A stretch of DNA of 56,060 nucleotides from Halocafeteria seosinensis (lineage: Eukaryota > Sar > Bigyra > Bicosoecida): contig LVLI01000362.1 in the NCBI GenBank assembly GCA_001687465.1, positions 1-56,060 on the forward strand, written 5' to 3'. Of the stretch, positions 21,725 through 35,381 are shown piece after piece; positions within the stretch are counted from its first letter, which is position 1; every line of letters begins with the position of its first letter. Under the pieces are notes generated by a model. It was not told where the DNA came from, ran no database searches, and saw only the letters and a program-made list of their open reading frames with translations. The position numbers were made by a program, and so were the translations under genes.

Positions 21725-24700
21725 ATGACCGAGGGGAAGCTCAGGGGGCAAGGGAACAAGTCCTTGTTCGCCGCATTACTCGTGTTCTGCACGTTTATAG
21801 CACTCGATAGGATTCCTTTTGCCTCAGGTGCATGTTCAAACAGGTGGATCGTCAACGGCTGGTTCTGGGGGTGTGCCGTGGGCTTTCGGTATACTGGGAG
21901 TTCATGTTGTCAATGCTCGGTACGTAGTGGTCTTCTTGTTGTTTTCCCATGATTCATAGAATAGAAGCAAACACTCTTTCTTGATTGCAGCCAGGAGAAT
22001 TCCAGGATACCCGGACGGTAGGGTCGTTTCACAACCAGAGATCTTGCAAGCGCTGTACCCCTGGGAGATTCCAGAACGTTTGGGAAACGACTGAATGTAT
22101 TGCATGTAGCGCAGGCAAGTTTTCTTCAAGTCGCGCGACATCATGTTCGAACTGCGCTCCGGGGCAATTTCAAGGTTCGGTAGGACAAAGCAGTTGTAAG
22201 AATTGCGGTGCTGGCTACCACGCATCGGAATGGGGCCAGTCGAGTTGCGCAAAGTGCGCGGCAGGACGGTTTGCAGGGAGCAAATCGAGTGATTGTAAGA
22301 GATGCGGCGCCGGCCGATGGTCTAGTGATGGCTCTAGTGGCTGCGCAACCTGCAATGCGGGGAAATTTGCCGAGGGAACCGGGAACCCCTCCTGTTCCTC
22401 GTGCCCCGAAGGGCGATTCCAAAACAGCAAAGGACAGGCATCCTGTAAGGAGTGCCCCGCTGGTCAATTCCAAGGAAGTAGAGGGGCATCTGGATGTAGC
22501 TCTGCACCGGCTGGAAAATATGCCATTGCAGGAGCCACGACTCCCATCAATTGCCCCCCGGGAAAATACTCATCTGGATCTGGAGCCAAGACCAGCAACT
22601 GCGATGGTAATTGCAATGCTGGCACTTACTGTGCAGGAACGGGGAATAAATCTCCGGTTGGAAATTCCTGTCCTGCTGGAAAGTATGGAAGAGCAGGCGA
22701 GTCAGATCCTCAGTGCACTGGCCCCTGCACAGCGGGATTTTACTGTCCGGCTGGAACTGGGATCAACTCGATGAGGCCTTGCGGATCAGTGACAAAGTAT
22801 TGCGAAGAAGGACGGCCATCTCCGCAGACTGTTAACTCAGGTTACTATACCACTCCCGAGAATGTTCCTGAAGACAAACGAGAGGGGCAGACAAAATGTC
22901 CTGTGGGGCATTATTGTACCGGCGGCAGAAAGTTTTCATGTCCTGCGGGCCGCTTTGGCTCCAAGGAAGCGGAAACATCATCATCTTGTGAAGGAGCATG
23001 CTTTGACGGCTTCTTATGTGAATCGGGAAGCTCCTCTCCACGTGATCAGCTTTGCTCCAATGGAGATCCTAGGTTTTATTGTGAAAAAGGGGTACGAAAG
23101 CAGTGCCCGCAAGGTAGCTATACGACACCTGAAGATCCTGATACTTCTACGCGAAGTGGATGCGAACCGTGCCCTGGCCCCGAGTGGAGCTGCATCAACG
23201 GAATTCGCTCAGAGAAGACAAAATGGGTGGATGACTTCTGCAAAGCAAACAGTGAAAGGGTCTTGTTCGTGGAAGAAGTCGTAGAACCCCCTTCATCGGG
23301 AGTGAATTTGAACGGGATTATTCATTTGGAGGTTCGTGCTCCATGGGATGACATTGACTATTCCGTAACAAGCGTGAAACAGAATGGCCGTGATCGCGCC
23401 GGGGCAACATGCGATCAGGTGATGGAGACGTCACCCTTCGAAATGCGGGAATGTAAGGAACCTTCGATTCATGGTGGTTTATGGTATGTGTTCACACTTC
23501 TGCATTTGTGTTTCTTGTTGCAGTTGCCGGTGATTCTTTCTTTGAGGGAATACCTCAAAAGAAAGCCGAGCTGCAGGTCGGCGCTGGAAAGACCCTGAAA
23601 TTTTCAACCTGTGACAAGTTTGAAGTTGAAATCGCAACGATTGTCACGGAAGAAGGTGGGGAGCAACTAACTAAGACCTGTACAATGGACGTCGTTGTAC
23701 AACATAAAAACTCTCCACCGGAGAAAGTCGAAGGCGTTCCGGAAGTAATCGAAATTGACACTATGAGTAATAAGGCTTTTGGAGAACCGATTGGTGAAGA
23801 AGTATCGAAGTCGTTCACGGATCCAGATGGTGATGAGCTTTCGTTCCGCATTGTGGATGAATCAGGTGACCCCATCACTGAGGAAAACCAGCCGTTTGCA
23901 TTGGGTGTTTGCAGCGGGCAGTTTTCGGTGTCTAACGCAGCAGTTCTTAGCGAGATGCCAGGAGAAGAAGTGACTATTTGGGTCCTAGTTAGCGACAATT
24001 TTCCGGGAAGCCCGGAGGAGCTTATGCAGAAGGTGAAAATATCTATCAGGCAGCCTAACCGCCCGCCAGTGGTTCAGGAAAACTTACCAGAGTTATTTGT
24101 CGTCGAGAGAACCAGCAATGGCGTGCAAGTCGGTACCGTAGCTGACGAAGATGGGCCTAAAACAGTACTAATACACAGTAGTTTTGTAGTTGATCCTGAC
24201 GGGGATACTCTGACAGTGGAGCTCCGACCGTGCCAAACAGAAACGTATTGTGATGCATTTGAATTGACTCCTGAAGGAGTGCTGACGGTTAAAAACAATG
24301 CCTTTCTGGATTTCGATGCCCCTCAAGATATTCCCCGATTTGTTCGTGTCTTTTACTCCGACGGAATCGCTGCTCCTGTGGAAGGATTTATTTCCCTTGA
24401 GGTTCAACAACTTCGCCGAGCTCCTGTGGTCACGACACTGTCTTTTACCATCGAGGAAACAGCCACAGGAAGTATCGGGAATCTGAAAGCAGAAGACGAA
24501 AACGGGGATGGATTCGTCTTTTCATTTGATCGCGTGGAAAACAACCTGTTGACATCTGAAGATAGAATCACTTTAAGTGAGGGTGGAGAGTTGTCTATCG
24601 TACCCGGCTCGTCATTTACAAGCATAAAGTGTGGAGAAGGATGCACAAATTGCGCACCGCATGATACCAAAATTACATTCAAGGGTGTAACGGCTACCAT

Positions 24701-27700
24701 CACTGAAGAGGGTCGTACGGACGATTTCCCCGGGCCCACGGAGAGCGCTCCCGTGGATGTGATTATTTCAATAACCGTAGTGAATGAAGCTCCGGTGTTT
24801 TTGGAGCCTGAAGAAGATATCGTCATGAACGAACTCTCTGCCGGAAGGATCGAGGATATTTCCAAATACTTTTGTGACCGAGAAGAAAACCGAATGTTTT
24901 ACGAGCTTATCTCCCCAACAACTGGAGAGTTTGGGAAACATTTTGCAGTAGGTGGTGTTTCTGGAGTACTGGAAGTTAGAGGAGGGTATCATCTGGACTA
25001 TGAAAACGAGCAAGAACATCAAATTACTGTTAAGGTAGAAGACAACGGCTCGCCCTCGCGATCTAATACAAAGACATTCACAGTCCATGTTATTGATGTT
25101 CCGGAGTCACCTCAGTTGGTTGAAACACTAATTCAGATAAATGAAACGACACGGAACTCAAATGGCGCACAGGGGCAGTTAGACGCCGTTGATCCGGATG
25201 TCCTTGCCGGTACAGGAAGGTATTCCTCGCAACCCTCGCAGTTCAAGTTCTTCCAGACTTCCCACCACTCCGAAGTCGAAGTCTCAGAGTCTGGGGCGGT
25301 CTTAGTAGCGAAGAACCATGAACCAGACTACGAGAGCATGTTCCCTGACGTGGAATTTGAAGTTGGTATAATTGTCAATGATTTTGTAAACCAGGTGAAC
25401 TCAACAGGATCGGTGAAAGTGAGAATTATGGACATTGCCGAGCCTCCCAAATTCTCCCCAGAGAACCAGGACTTCAATCTGCCTCATTATGCTGATAGAG
25501 GCGCCGAAGCTGGTGTAATCAAAGCTACGGATCAGGATTTCGAGGATGCCCTCTTGTTTACAATGGTATCAGGTCCAGAGTTTCTTGAACTAACATCAAC
25601 CGGGAGGATTTTGCTAAACAGTTCTACCGTGGAGCTCAATGATAAGGACGTGTTTTCACTGACAGTTACGGTAACCGATCTCACTGGTTTGAGCGATACT
25701 TCCTCTCAGATCGATGTCGTTATCAACGATCCTCCAGCTCCTCCTTTTTGGGGTGACAACTCTCCAGAGTTCAAGACACATCAAACCCAATTTGTTTCGA
25801 TAGAGGAGCATCACGTAGGAACTTTCGATGGATTCCTCCCTCACTGTATCGATGCCAATCAAAACCCATTGCAATATCAAATCCTTCAGTCGACTCCACA
25901 ATCCTTTGAGGACATCCTAAGAATCAATCGGGATACCGGGAAGCTTGAAGTTCTGTCGTCGGAAAAGCTGGACTTTGAGAGTCTCGATCAACCTAATGGC
26001 ACCTTTCTGATCGCATGTGTCGACTCTTTTGGTCTTCGCGTGAATGGCACTTTAACTATCCTCGTAAATGACGTGAATGAGGCACCGCAATTCAATAAAT
26101 TGCCGGAGGCAAATACGATTTCAGTGCGGGAAGACGTAGGGCTCGAAGAGGTACTTGACACTGTGAATGCTACTGATGTCGATGACAGCTCGCGGTCTCA
26201 ACTGTCTTTCTCGATTACGCTAAAGGGAGGTGGGTCCACTTCACCCTTGAGGCTCAGTGCGGCACGATTCAACGAGAATGGCCACGAAGGTGTCGTTGAC
26301 CTCCTCACGAATGCAGAAGTGGATTTCTTTGAGCGGAAGGAGTACGAGTTCCAAGTGGAAGTGGAAGACGAGAGTGGTTTGAAAGACACGACTAGTATCA
26401 AACTTCTTATCGAGCATGTCAACGAGGCGCCTGTTTTTGACAGCGACACTTTCCATTTGCAAGTCTCTGAGGATATTACTAGCAGTAAGACTATAGCCAC
26501 TGGCTTCCCATTCTCTGATAGAGATATCCCCGCAGGGGACAGGCACGCGTTTAAAGTTGTCTGGACTGATGTCCCCGGCTTGTTCGAATTCCGGGGAGAG
26601 GAACTACGGTTGGTAAGTGGGAAGAGTGTGGACTACGAGCAGCAGAGGCTGCATGAGCTACAAGTCACAGTCACAGACAGTGAAGGATTGGCGGATACGG
26701 CCAACATTACTGTTGACGTTCTGAACGTAAATGATCTCCGCATTGACGAGTCCATATGGGAACCCCATGATACTACCGGAGGGTCAAATGTTTCATTTTT
26801 GGGAGCAAATCTTGGCTCCGTGTGGAATGAGGCAAATATTTCGGCTACCCTAGCATCTCCTGACAAACATGTACTCGTCCACAGTACGTGCTCTCGGCGA
26901 AAAGAGGGAGAAGGCTGGAGCAATATTGAATTGGTATGCTCGGTTCCCCCCGGGATAGGAACAGGACTCATATGGAATATCCAGATCGATGGTGATGAAT
27001 ACCTTGGAGAGTCTCCGGTCACTTCATACGCCGGTCCAGTAATTGAAGACATCCCACGTACTGAATGGCCTTCCCCTGCCACAACCGAAGGAGGGCAGCA
27101 GTTCGTTTTGCGGGGTAGGGGTTTTGGTCCCGTGCAGTTACGTCGTGTTGATGGGACGACCTATGCATCGCCGGTGCGCGTATCGTACCGAACAAAAGAA
27201 ATTTCAGGGAGGATACTACTAGAGGCTGTCTCGTGCTCTGTGCAGAGCGACAGCGAGGTAGCTTGTATGACGGCGGAGGGTGTCGGAAACGACTTCGAGT
27301 TTCGACTTGAACTTGGGATGGCCGACAGTGACTGGCTGCAGGCAACTGAGTGGACTAGTCCCGCTAATTCAATTACCGTTGGCTACAATTCCCCCGTTAT
27401 CAATTCCGTAAGGTCCCTTACAGGTATATTGCCAACCACCGGCAGTTCGGGAAGCGTTGGATTGCATGGTCTGTATTTTGGAAACTCGATACAGCATATT
27501 AGCTCGATCATTGCTAACGGGGATTTCGAGTTCTCCGCCATGTGTGAAACCCTGTTTAACCATTCGTATATAGTTTGCCACTTACCCGAAGGAGCCGGTC
27601 TAGGTTACCAGTGGGTCATTACCGTTGCCGGACAAGATTCTGAGCCTAGCGCTGATACCCTATCTTACGATCCTCCTGTTCTAGACGAGGTACTCGATGT

Positions 27701-30700
27701 GGCCAATAGAGTCCCAACCGATATGGACACTGAAGGCAACCAAATCGTGAAACTGACTGGCAAGAACTTTGGGGCGGAGGCGACGTTGAGTACGATATTC
27801 GTAAAGTACGGGATTAACGAGGAAATTGAAGCAAAGGACTGCGAGATTGTCGACCCTCATTTTGTGGTGCGATGTATCACGTCACCAGGAGTAGGGAAAG
27901 ATCATTCGTGGATGATCGCTGTGGGTTCTCAGGATTCCAACACCCTTGCCAACCTCACCAACTACCACCCACCTGTGGTGGCTACATACCGTCGACCGGA
28001 ACGTCCTGGTATCGGAATCAATGATTTGAAAACTGAAGGAGACGAAGTAGTTGTCCTCGGCGGAAATCACTTCGGCCCTCCTAACACAGTGGTCCAAAGG
28101 GCGACCTATGGTTCTGGTAATGATTCCTTTGTCGCCACTTCATGCCAAGTCATAGACTTCGAGACGATAACCTGCAAAACGATACCTGGAGCCGGCTCCA
28201 GGCACATTTGGTCGGTAGTAATCGGTGATCAAGAGTCAATTCTTTCTACCACATCGTACAAGTCCCCGGAGATAACTGCGTTTGAGGGAGTTAGTGGGTC
28301 TGATCCACAGTCTCTGCACACAGAAGGCGGACAATTGATTGATATCATTGGTAAGAACTTTGGACCTATGGCGGACGATACCGAGTCTTTCCTCGACTCA
28401 ATCAGTTTCGGTGCTAGCGGTGTTGAACACACTGTGAGAGGCTGCGAAGTAAGATCTCATACTCGAATACGATGCCCCACCTTGCGAGGGTTTGGTCAGC
28501 TTCATCGATGGATCGTTATCATTGGTGGTCAAGCAAGTATGCCGAGCACAGCTACAACGTCGTATGCACCACCACGTGTCGTATCCGTGTCTCCAAACAG
28601 TGGAAAGACGGGACCGAAGGGTTCGACTGCTGAAGTAGTTGTAGAAGGGACCGACTTGGGTACGAATCTGCTGGGTGACGCCACGATAATCGTTCATGTG
28701 GATAACGAAGGTAAACTAAACAGACTCAATGAACAAGGACGCATTGTGAGGAAGAACGAAACGCTCACGCGTTTCCTGACTCTTCAGCAACAAGACCCTT
28801 CGGGCATTGGAAGCGCCATGATAGAACATGACCTGCCTGCTGATGCTATCAATGAGTGGCTGAATGCATTAACAAAGATTGTGCTCAGCAGTGACAATCT
28901 AGAACAGGGTGTAGATGGAGACAGTCGCTTACATAGATGGAAATTCATGATGCCTGAAGGGTTTGGTGTATCCAGGGCTATATTCCTTCAAGTAGGGGAA
29001 ACGTTTTCACTTCACCAATGGTTCGACTATGAGGGGCCGGTTATTGTGAATGTTGCCCCAAGCCTTCCTATCAGAGGGCGTAACGTGATGAGAGTGGTAA
29101 TTGATGGGCATAACTTTTGCGGTGGGAGCTCATGCATATCCAACGACTGTTGTGGTAAACTAATTATTGACGGTCAGATCTTGGACGTCAGCAGCAACGC
29201 GTACAACCACCAGCAAATCGTCGCCTTCGTTGAAGCAGGTAATGATGAGAGGACTCTCTTGCTCAGGGTTCTGGACCACCCTGATCTGTCTGAAACATTT
29301 GAATTCCGCCAAGTTGCCCCCTCGATTTCAAATCAAGAAGCGTTTATTGTCTGGCCTCCTTTCGATACCTCTGGTGTTCAGCGTGTAACATTTTTCGACG
29401 CCTCAGGAGTTACAAGCAGTGCTGGCAATGATTCGCAAATCGTTGTGACGATTAATGATCGACCCTGTACTGATATGCGCATTGACAGCACTAGAACAGA
29501 TGGACCAGTTACATTCGCTAACTTTAGCTGTAAAGTTCCTCCAAACGTGGGTCATGACCTCCCTGTCTCCGTGGAAGTTGATGGAGTAAGATCGCCTAAT
29601 GGTGAAGTGGAGATAGACTACGCTGGCCCCACGATTTGCTTTGTGACCACCGGTGATGGCAACATTCTTTTGTATAAATCGGATGATCGTCCCCTGAGGT
29701 GTGACACCGATTTCCCTGCATTGAAGGACAAGATAGTGTCTGTCGAGGTTGGGATTCCCACTGCGGGTGCCAACATAACTGTTCACGGATTTAATCTGGG
29801 GTCGTCTGAGCTTCCACCAGAAGATGTAGATGGGACAATATCCATCGAGCACACGAAACAGGTCGGTATTAGCCCTTTTGTACACACACACAGCTACGCA
29901 ATTTTCCCGATCCCCCCTGGAGCAGGCGGTGCCTTAGGCAATGGGAGACGAATGAGAGGCCGGCAGCTAACGTCCGGAGAAGCTGTTGAGGTAGAATTCC
30001 ACCAAGCTGAGCTGCCATTCGACGGGAGCAAAGTATCCTTTACATACAGCTACAACCGTCCCACTATAGAACGGGTATCCCCAGAGTTATTGCCAACTGA
30101 AGCTTCCCCGAATGGTAGATTCTACATTTTCGGCACAGATTTCGGACCATCTCCATCTCCTGCTTTTGAACCAGAAGTTATTGTTACTATTGGTGAAAAA
30201 CCTTGCGAAGTTTTGACCTCAAATCAAACGGTAATTGTGTGCATTCCTCCTTCTGGGCAAGGTGAAGACGTACCAGTCTTCTTATCAGTGGAAGAGCAAG
30301 AGGCAGACGGCACAACAGTGGATTTCCATCGAGCAGTGCTGACATCCATCAGCCCACCCGAGTGTCCGACAAGTGGCTTAGATGTGGACGGCAACGTTGT
30401 TAACATGACGATCAGGGGAACTAATTTTGGTATTTCGGGCCGTGTCGAAATCAGTACACCAGGAATTGAGGCTAGTGGGGCCGTTTTTACGCACTCTGAG
30501 GTGACATTTCCATGCCCAGAGGGTTTTGGTGAAAATCTCCAGGTTAGTTTACTGGTTCATGGATGGGAATTGACGGACTTTGGTTCGCTTGGGTCAGTGA
30601 ATAGTCTTTCATATTCTTACGAATCGCCAGTAGTTACCGGACTACGGCGTACAGAGACAAAGGAGAACAATTTTGAAGAATTTACTGAGGATGACTGTGA

Positions 30701-33482
30701 GCCTCGGCCTCAGTGCAGGCAGGGTGTCAATGACGAACAATTTTGTATTGACATTTATCCAACATGTTTTCCGACTACTGGAGAAGTTCCGTTGATGGTA
30801 TACGGACGTAACTTTGCAAGCAGTAAGTTTAATGTTATCCCGGAAGTAACGATCGGTGACCTGTCGTGTACAATTGAGGTATCGATGATATCCGAGCATA
30901 AGCACAACTCGTTAGTGTGTAAGTTGTCACCTGGCGTTGGCAAGGATCTTGATGTTCAAGTAATGATTTCTGGAAGGCCCTCTAATGTTGCCGAAAGTAT
31001 CTTTGCGTATGATCCGCCCCGCATTGACGCTGTAATGCCAAACACGCCCGACGCTGAGGGAGATTTCTTGCTCTTCCGTGGGGCAAATTTCGGTCCTAAA
31101 GGAGGACCTATAAGTATACTCATAGGAGGTCTGGAGTGCCGTAATCCTTTTGTTAGAGACCATGATACCATTGAGTGCAGCACAGCTGCTGATGTTGTTG
31201 GCCCCAAGAGCATTGACCTAACAGTTGCCAGTCGCGCCAACATTACTTTCCCCTCTTGGATGGAGCAAATAGTTACGCGCTGCAGTCCGGATTGGTATGG
31301 TCTTCAGGGTGAAGAATGTCTGTTTTGTCCTGATGAGGCCAGAGGAGCGATCTGCCCCGGTGGAGAGAGACACATTGATCTCATATATTCTGAAGAAGGA
31401 TGGTGGAGGATCGACGAAACGGAACCTTTTGAAAGATGTCATAAGAAGCGCCGGGAAACAAGAGAGGAATGCCCAACTTTTCTACCGTGCGAACCGAAGT
31501 GGGCTTGCACAGGGAACAACACGTGTGCCGATGGCTATCGTGGCTCGCGATGTAGCGACTGCGTAGAGGGCTCCTATTTCCGAATAAATGGAGAATGCCA
31601 AAAGTGTCCGAACAACGCGTGGCTTTTGGGTGTCGGTATAGCTGTTGCCGCCATTGGCGGTGCCGTTGGCGGTTATATCATTAACACGAAAAACATTCAA
31701 CTGGCTGCCTTCACGATCGGCATTGACTACTTCCAGGTGCTGGCAATGTTTGCTAGAACCAGAGTACAGTGGCCAGCGGTTATGGAGGAGACGCTGAAGA
31801 TACTCTCCTTCTTTAATTTCAACTTAGAACTTGCAGCTCCTGAGTGCTACCTCAGCCCAGCTCCCCCGTTCGAACTTAAATGGATGGCTACGATGGGTCT
31901 ACCGCTTGCATGCTTGGTTCTCCTTGGCTTTGTTTACTTGGTCCACTACATGTACAATTTGCTGGTACTCAAACTCCCTGCCAAGAAGAGACATGGACAT
32001 TTGAACGCTCTAATCGCGACGTTTTTGATTGTGTTCTATATCCTATACCTGTTTCTGACTCGCATGACGTTGGATGTGTTCAACTGTACTCCCTCTGATC
32101 CACCCGATGGAAACCTGTACATGTCTGGCATGACCGATATGATATGTTTCGAAACACCGGTTCACGTCAATCTACTGTTACCACTGGCCTCGATAACTTT
32201 GGTCATCTACGTGGCAGCATTCCCGATTCTCTCTTATGGGTTGCTGAAGAAAAACAAAGAACGAGTAAAGCACGACCAGATCCTGCGAGCTCACAAAGCG
32301 GGATGGTCAAGGCTGACAAATCCAAATTATGACTTCCGTAAGAGGTTTCAGCGTCTGTATTACTTGTTCAAACCAGGCAAATGGTATTGGATCATCCTCA
32401 TTCTGATGAGAAAATTCTTGATAGCTCTAACGTCGTTGATGTTCCGAGCAACCCCTTCCTACCAATTGGCAATGTCTCTGTTGGTAATTTTTGCCGCATA
32501 TGCCATGCAAGTCAAACATGAGCCTTACTTAAGCCCTAAGGATTATCAGTTGATCGTAAACGATCATATGGACAAAGTGGCTGCTGGTGATAAGCTGCAC
32601 ATGAGGATTCAATCCATTATGACTGAGACTAAGAATAAAAATTCAAAGGAGGCAAAGCGATCCGGGGGCTGGAATGAGGCATCTGCTGCACAAGCCTCTA
32701 AGCCAGAGAAGAGCATGCCACCCACAGGTTTTGTTGCGAACATTCTCATGAACTACAACACAGTCGAAACCATCCTACTTGGCTGTGCTATTTTAGTGAA
32801 TTTGGCAGGTATCATGTTCCTATCAGGAAGGTTCCAAGGGGATCAACGGCAGTTTAATGAGGAGGAGTTTGAACTCTTGGGCGTGTTGACCATGGTTGTC
32901 GTAATCATCAGTTGCATTTACTTCTTTTGTGTATTTGGATTCGAGCTGTTGAATACGTTTGCCCCCACACATGGTGTGAACTGTCTGAAACTGATTAGTT
33001 GTGGAAAGGCTCACAAAAAACCACTTGGTGCCGCCTCTACACGGTCGATGTCGGATCCGATTGAACTGTCGATGCCCAACATGGCAACAAAGTTTAATCC
33101 TCTACTGTCTCGAAGAATGTTAGATACTACCGATTCCAAGGAAGCGACTGACAATGACTCAGAAAAAGAGAAACTGAAAGAAGATCTCCGTGTGGCCCTG
33201 GAAGAGCTTCGGGAACTGAAGAAGGAGAAGCACCGTGAGTCTTTGGACAAGACGGTGAGGGCGTCGATCTATCAAAAGAAAACAGCAAGAAAGCAGCAAT
33301 ATGGACAGTACGTCGTGAGTCCACGGGGAAGGAGCCAGAGAGGCCTTTCATCGAGGAGCTTAAGCCGAAAAGGCTCCGAAGAAGGCAAAGGCTCGTCGAG
33401 CAACTTGCTAGGTGATAGTGAGGATACCGAGGAGGCAGTCGTTAGTGGCTCTTCTCCGATGCATCCCGAATCTGATGCCTAG
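21725..33482 (+). CDS. Giant multi-domain surface protein: Cys-rich, cadherin-like, IPT/TIG, multi-pass membrane
   Basis: Three exons: 21725-21919, 21991 to about 23473 (or 23476) and 23524-33482, giving about 3,880 aa. Residues 10-37 form a signal peptide. Residues 60-240 hold at least eight ephrin-receptor-like Cys repeats (pattern C-x2-C-x2-G-x-F...C), and Cys-rich sequence continues to about 530. From about 600 to 1640 are cadherin-like repeats with LDYENE, LDFES, VNDVNEAP and HVNEAPVF motifs. About 1640-3140 contains at least 13 IPT/TIG domains, recognised by G-x-N-F-G cores (GKNFGPM, GTDFGPS, GANFGPK) each followed by C-x-x-PPG-x-G. A Cys-rich segment (CSDC...CQKCP, about 3143-3258) leads to about nine hydrophobic helices (3259-3706) and a cytosolic tail with a coiled coil (about 3770-3805) and Ser/Arg-rich end. 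It is probably an adhesion or sensing protein of the cell surface. Intron 2 is uncertain: the strongest donor (gtatgt, 23484) breaks the frame, and only weaker donors at 23474 or 23477 restore it. Confidence 0.9.
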
Positions 33483-34041
33483 ATTGTAAATTGTTTTTGT
33501 ATGTCTTGTATTTGAAACTTTTGTATTTGACTCTATTGTATACGACTAATATGTATATTTGTATATCTACGAAGACCATTAGCTACCGTACTCTCAAATT
33601 TAGTTCGGATTGTGCATTTTCTTCAACAGCCTTGCAATAAAGGGACGGTTGTCACTACGCTAAACTATGAGTGAAGTAACCACCGTGCGTCCTAGATCCT
33701 CCAGTCCAACGTTACAGGGTGCTCAACGACCTCATACAGTAGCCACCAACAAAATGATTGGTTGGTTGGCTGAGACATGAGATCACAAAAAATACACCAC
33801 TCCCACTTTTCCTCCACGATCCACCACCAGAAATTTGTCGGCTGTCTATGCAATAGAGTACTCTTGGCCGTCAAGAAAACTACGGTTGAAAGTTCCCAAA
33901 GGGTAGAAAGGTGAACAAACTAAAAAAATCCATCCATCCTATCCACCATTCTAGCAAATGATGAAAGCGGATGCATGTATCCATTCCAAACAATTCATCA
34001 TCATTATCTTGTATCGTATGTCCGGGGGCAAACAAGAGGAT
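33483..34041. other. Convergent 3' intergenic region
   Basis: The giant gene (+) and the LC8 gene (-) converge here. The first about 100 bp after the stop is T/A-rich with a tgtat-rich run, as expected for a 3' untranslated and polyadenylation region, and an aataaa box lies near 33636. No further gene is seen. Confidence 0.5.
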
Positions 34042-34311
34042 TTACCCACTTTTGAAGAGCAAGATAGCGATTTGGCCCAGGTAAAAGTAGATGAAGTTTT
34101 TGGTCTCATGCGTGACATACGACCCGAAATTGCGTCCCACAACACAATGCCATGTAGGGCTGTATTTTCGGTCAAATTCCTTCTTTATAAAGGCTGCAAT
34201 CTCTTTTTCCACGTTGAATTTTTCCAAAGCTGCCGACGCGCAATCAATGGCATCCTGCTGCATGTCCTCAGACATGTCAGCATTCTTCACTACAGCTTTA
34301 CGCTCAGCCAT
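34042..34311 (-). CDS. DYNLL: Dynein light chain LC8
   Basis: An 89-aa product from the ATG at 34311 ([20 protein letters not shown]). The whole length matches the LC8/DYNLL family, including [20 protein letters not shown] and the C-terminal [16 protein letters not shown]8 is a homodimeric hub that binds short linear motifs and is part of cytoplasmic and axonemal dynein; its beta-strand [11 protein letters not shown] forms the ligand groove. A cag directly before the ATG is a possible splice acceptor of a 5' UTR intron (the frame continues open upstream but loses similarity). An LC8 fits an organism with dynein motors, though LC8 also has dynein-independent roles. Confidence 0.97.
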   Translation of the reverse strand: MAERKAVVKNADMSEDMQQDAIDCASAALEKFNVEKEIAAFIKKEFDRKYSPTWHCVVGRNFGSYVTHETKNFIYFYLGQIAILLFKSG

Positions 34312-34882
34312 CTGCGCACACGAAATACACCCATTATACAGCAGTAAATGAGCAAAAAGAATTCCAGAGCGTTTAACGGCCCAAGGGGTCGTCGAATCTA
34401 TAAAATAGGGGAGCCCAAAGGGACACTCAAAACTACAAAAAAGGTCCAGTATCTTTTTCCTTTTTTCCCCCCTATTGGAGAGACATACCTTGTTTGAAAA
34501 GGCCCTAGATGATGTGTATACAAGACAAAATGATGTACTAGTTCTTGCTGTATATGTCTCTAGAACACTGCGTTCCTCACACGAGGTAGAATCTACAATT
34601 CTCAAAATCTTATAGCAATTAGTCTTTTCATTGGCCTATGCAATGACGGAGGCGCGCCATTATTCTCTCGGATGGCGGCGCATACATGGAGCTATTCATA
34701 CACAGCAGCAGGTAGTCAAGACGTTTGATTGAATGAGTTTGTGTGTGTGTGTGTGTATCTATCTTTGTGTTTGTTTGGGGTGGCTGTCTTCCTTTAGGAA
34801 GTCCAAGGAAGAAAGCAAGAGGCTTCAAAACACCATACCGTGCAGTGTAATGACTAGTTAGACATATAACATGATGCTTTTC
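34312..34882. other. Intergenic region between two minus-strand genes
   Basis: It should hold the LC8 promoter and 5' leader and the eL33 3' region. A (GT)n tract of about 17 bp lies at 34741-34757. I see no gene. Confidence 0.5.
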
Positions 34883-35381
34883 TTAAATCCTAGAGGGATA
34901 CAACATCACGCGTACTCTAGCTCCCATAGCCTGAGGGGGTAAATTGCGCTGGAAGCGAGCACGGACAGCTCCACGAGAACCATGAGGTCGGACAATGCGG
35001 CCCCAAATGGTACGGAATTGACTGCCATCCTTGTTGTTCGAAGATCTGGTTCGGTAGATGTATACGACGCGCTTGCCCATGTAGAATTTGGCGGAATCCT
35101 TATCGTTCACGTTTTCTAATCTCAGTAAACTCGTGTTGGGGTTCTGGTTCCTCAATCCACTGCATTCAGCATAGTATATCTACATGTTATACGGGCTGAG
35201 AGCGTATCCAAAAGATAACAAAGCAAGACATACCGCTTAAATCCGACGAATGCACCTCGAACGTACAGACTGCAAATGAAATGCAATGAACACATAAGCA
35301 TATGAAGGTTTAGGCAGGCTACAAACTCATCCAGTCAATCACCACATACCGAGGGCTCTGTCCTTTAGCTACGGCCACCAT
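34883..35381 (-). CDS. RPL35A: 60S ribosomal protein eL33 (L35a)
   Basis: Three exons on the minus strand: 35381-35350, 35269-35234 (36 nt) and 35159-34883, giving 114 aa. The spliced start reads MVAVAKGQSPRLYVRGAFVG, then FKRGLRNQNPNTSLL, matching the eL33 family (LWSKAIFAGYKRGLRNQ-type sequence). The C-terminal exon has FYMGKRVVYIYRTRSSNN, then IWGRIVRPHGSRGAVRARF and the nearly invariant RVMLYPSRI end. eL33 is a structural protein of the large ribosomal subunit. Both introns split Arg codons after the second base and use gtatgt donors. Length compares well with the animal protein (110 aa). Confidence 0.97.
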
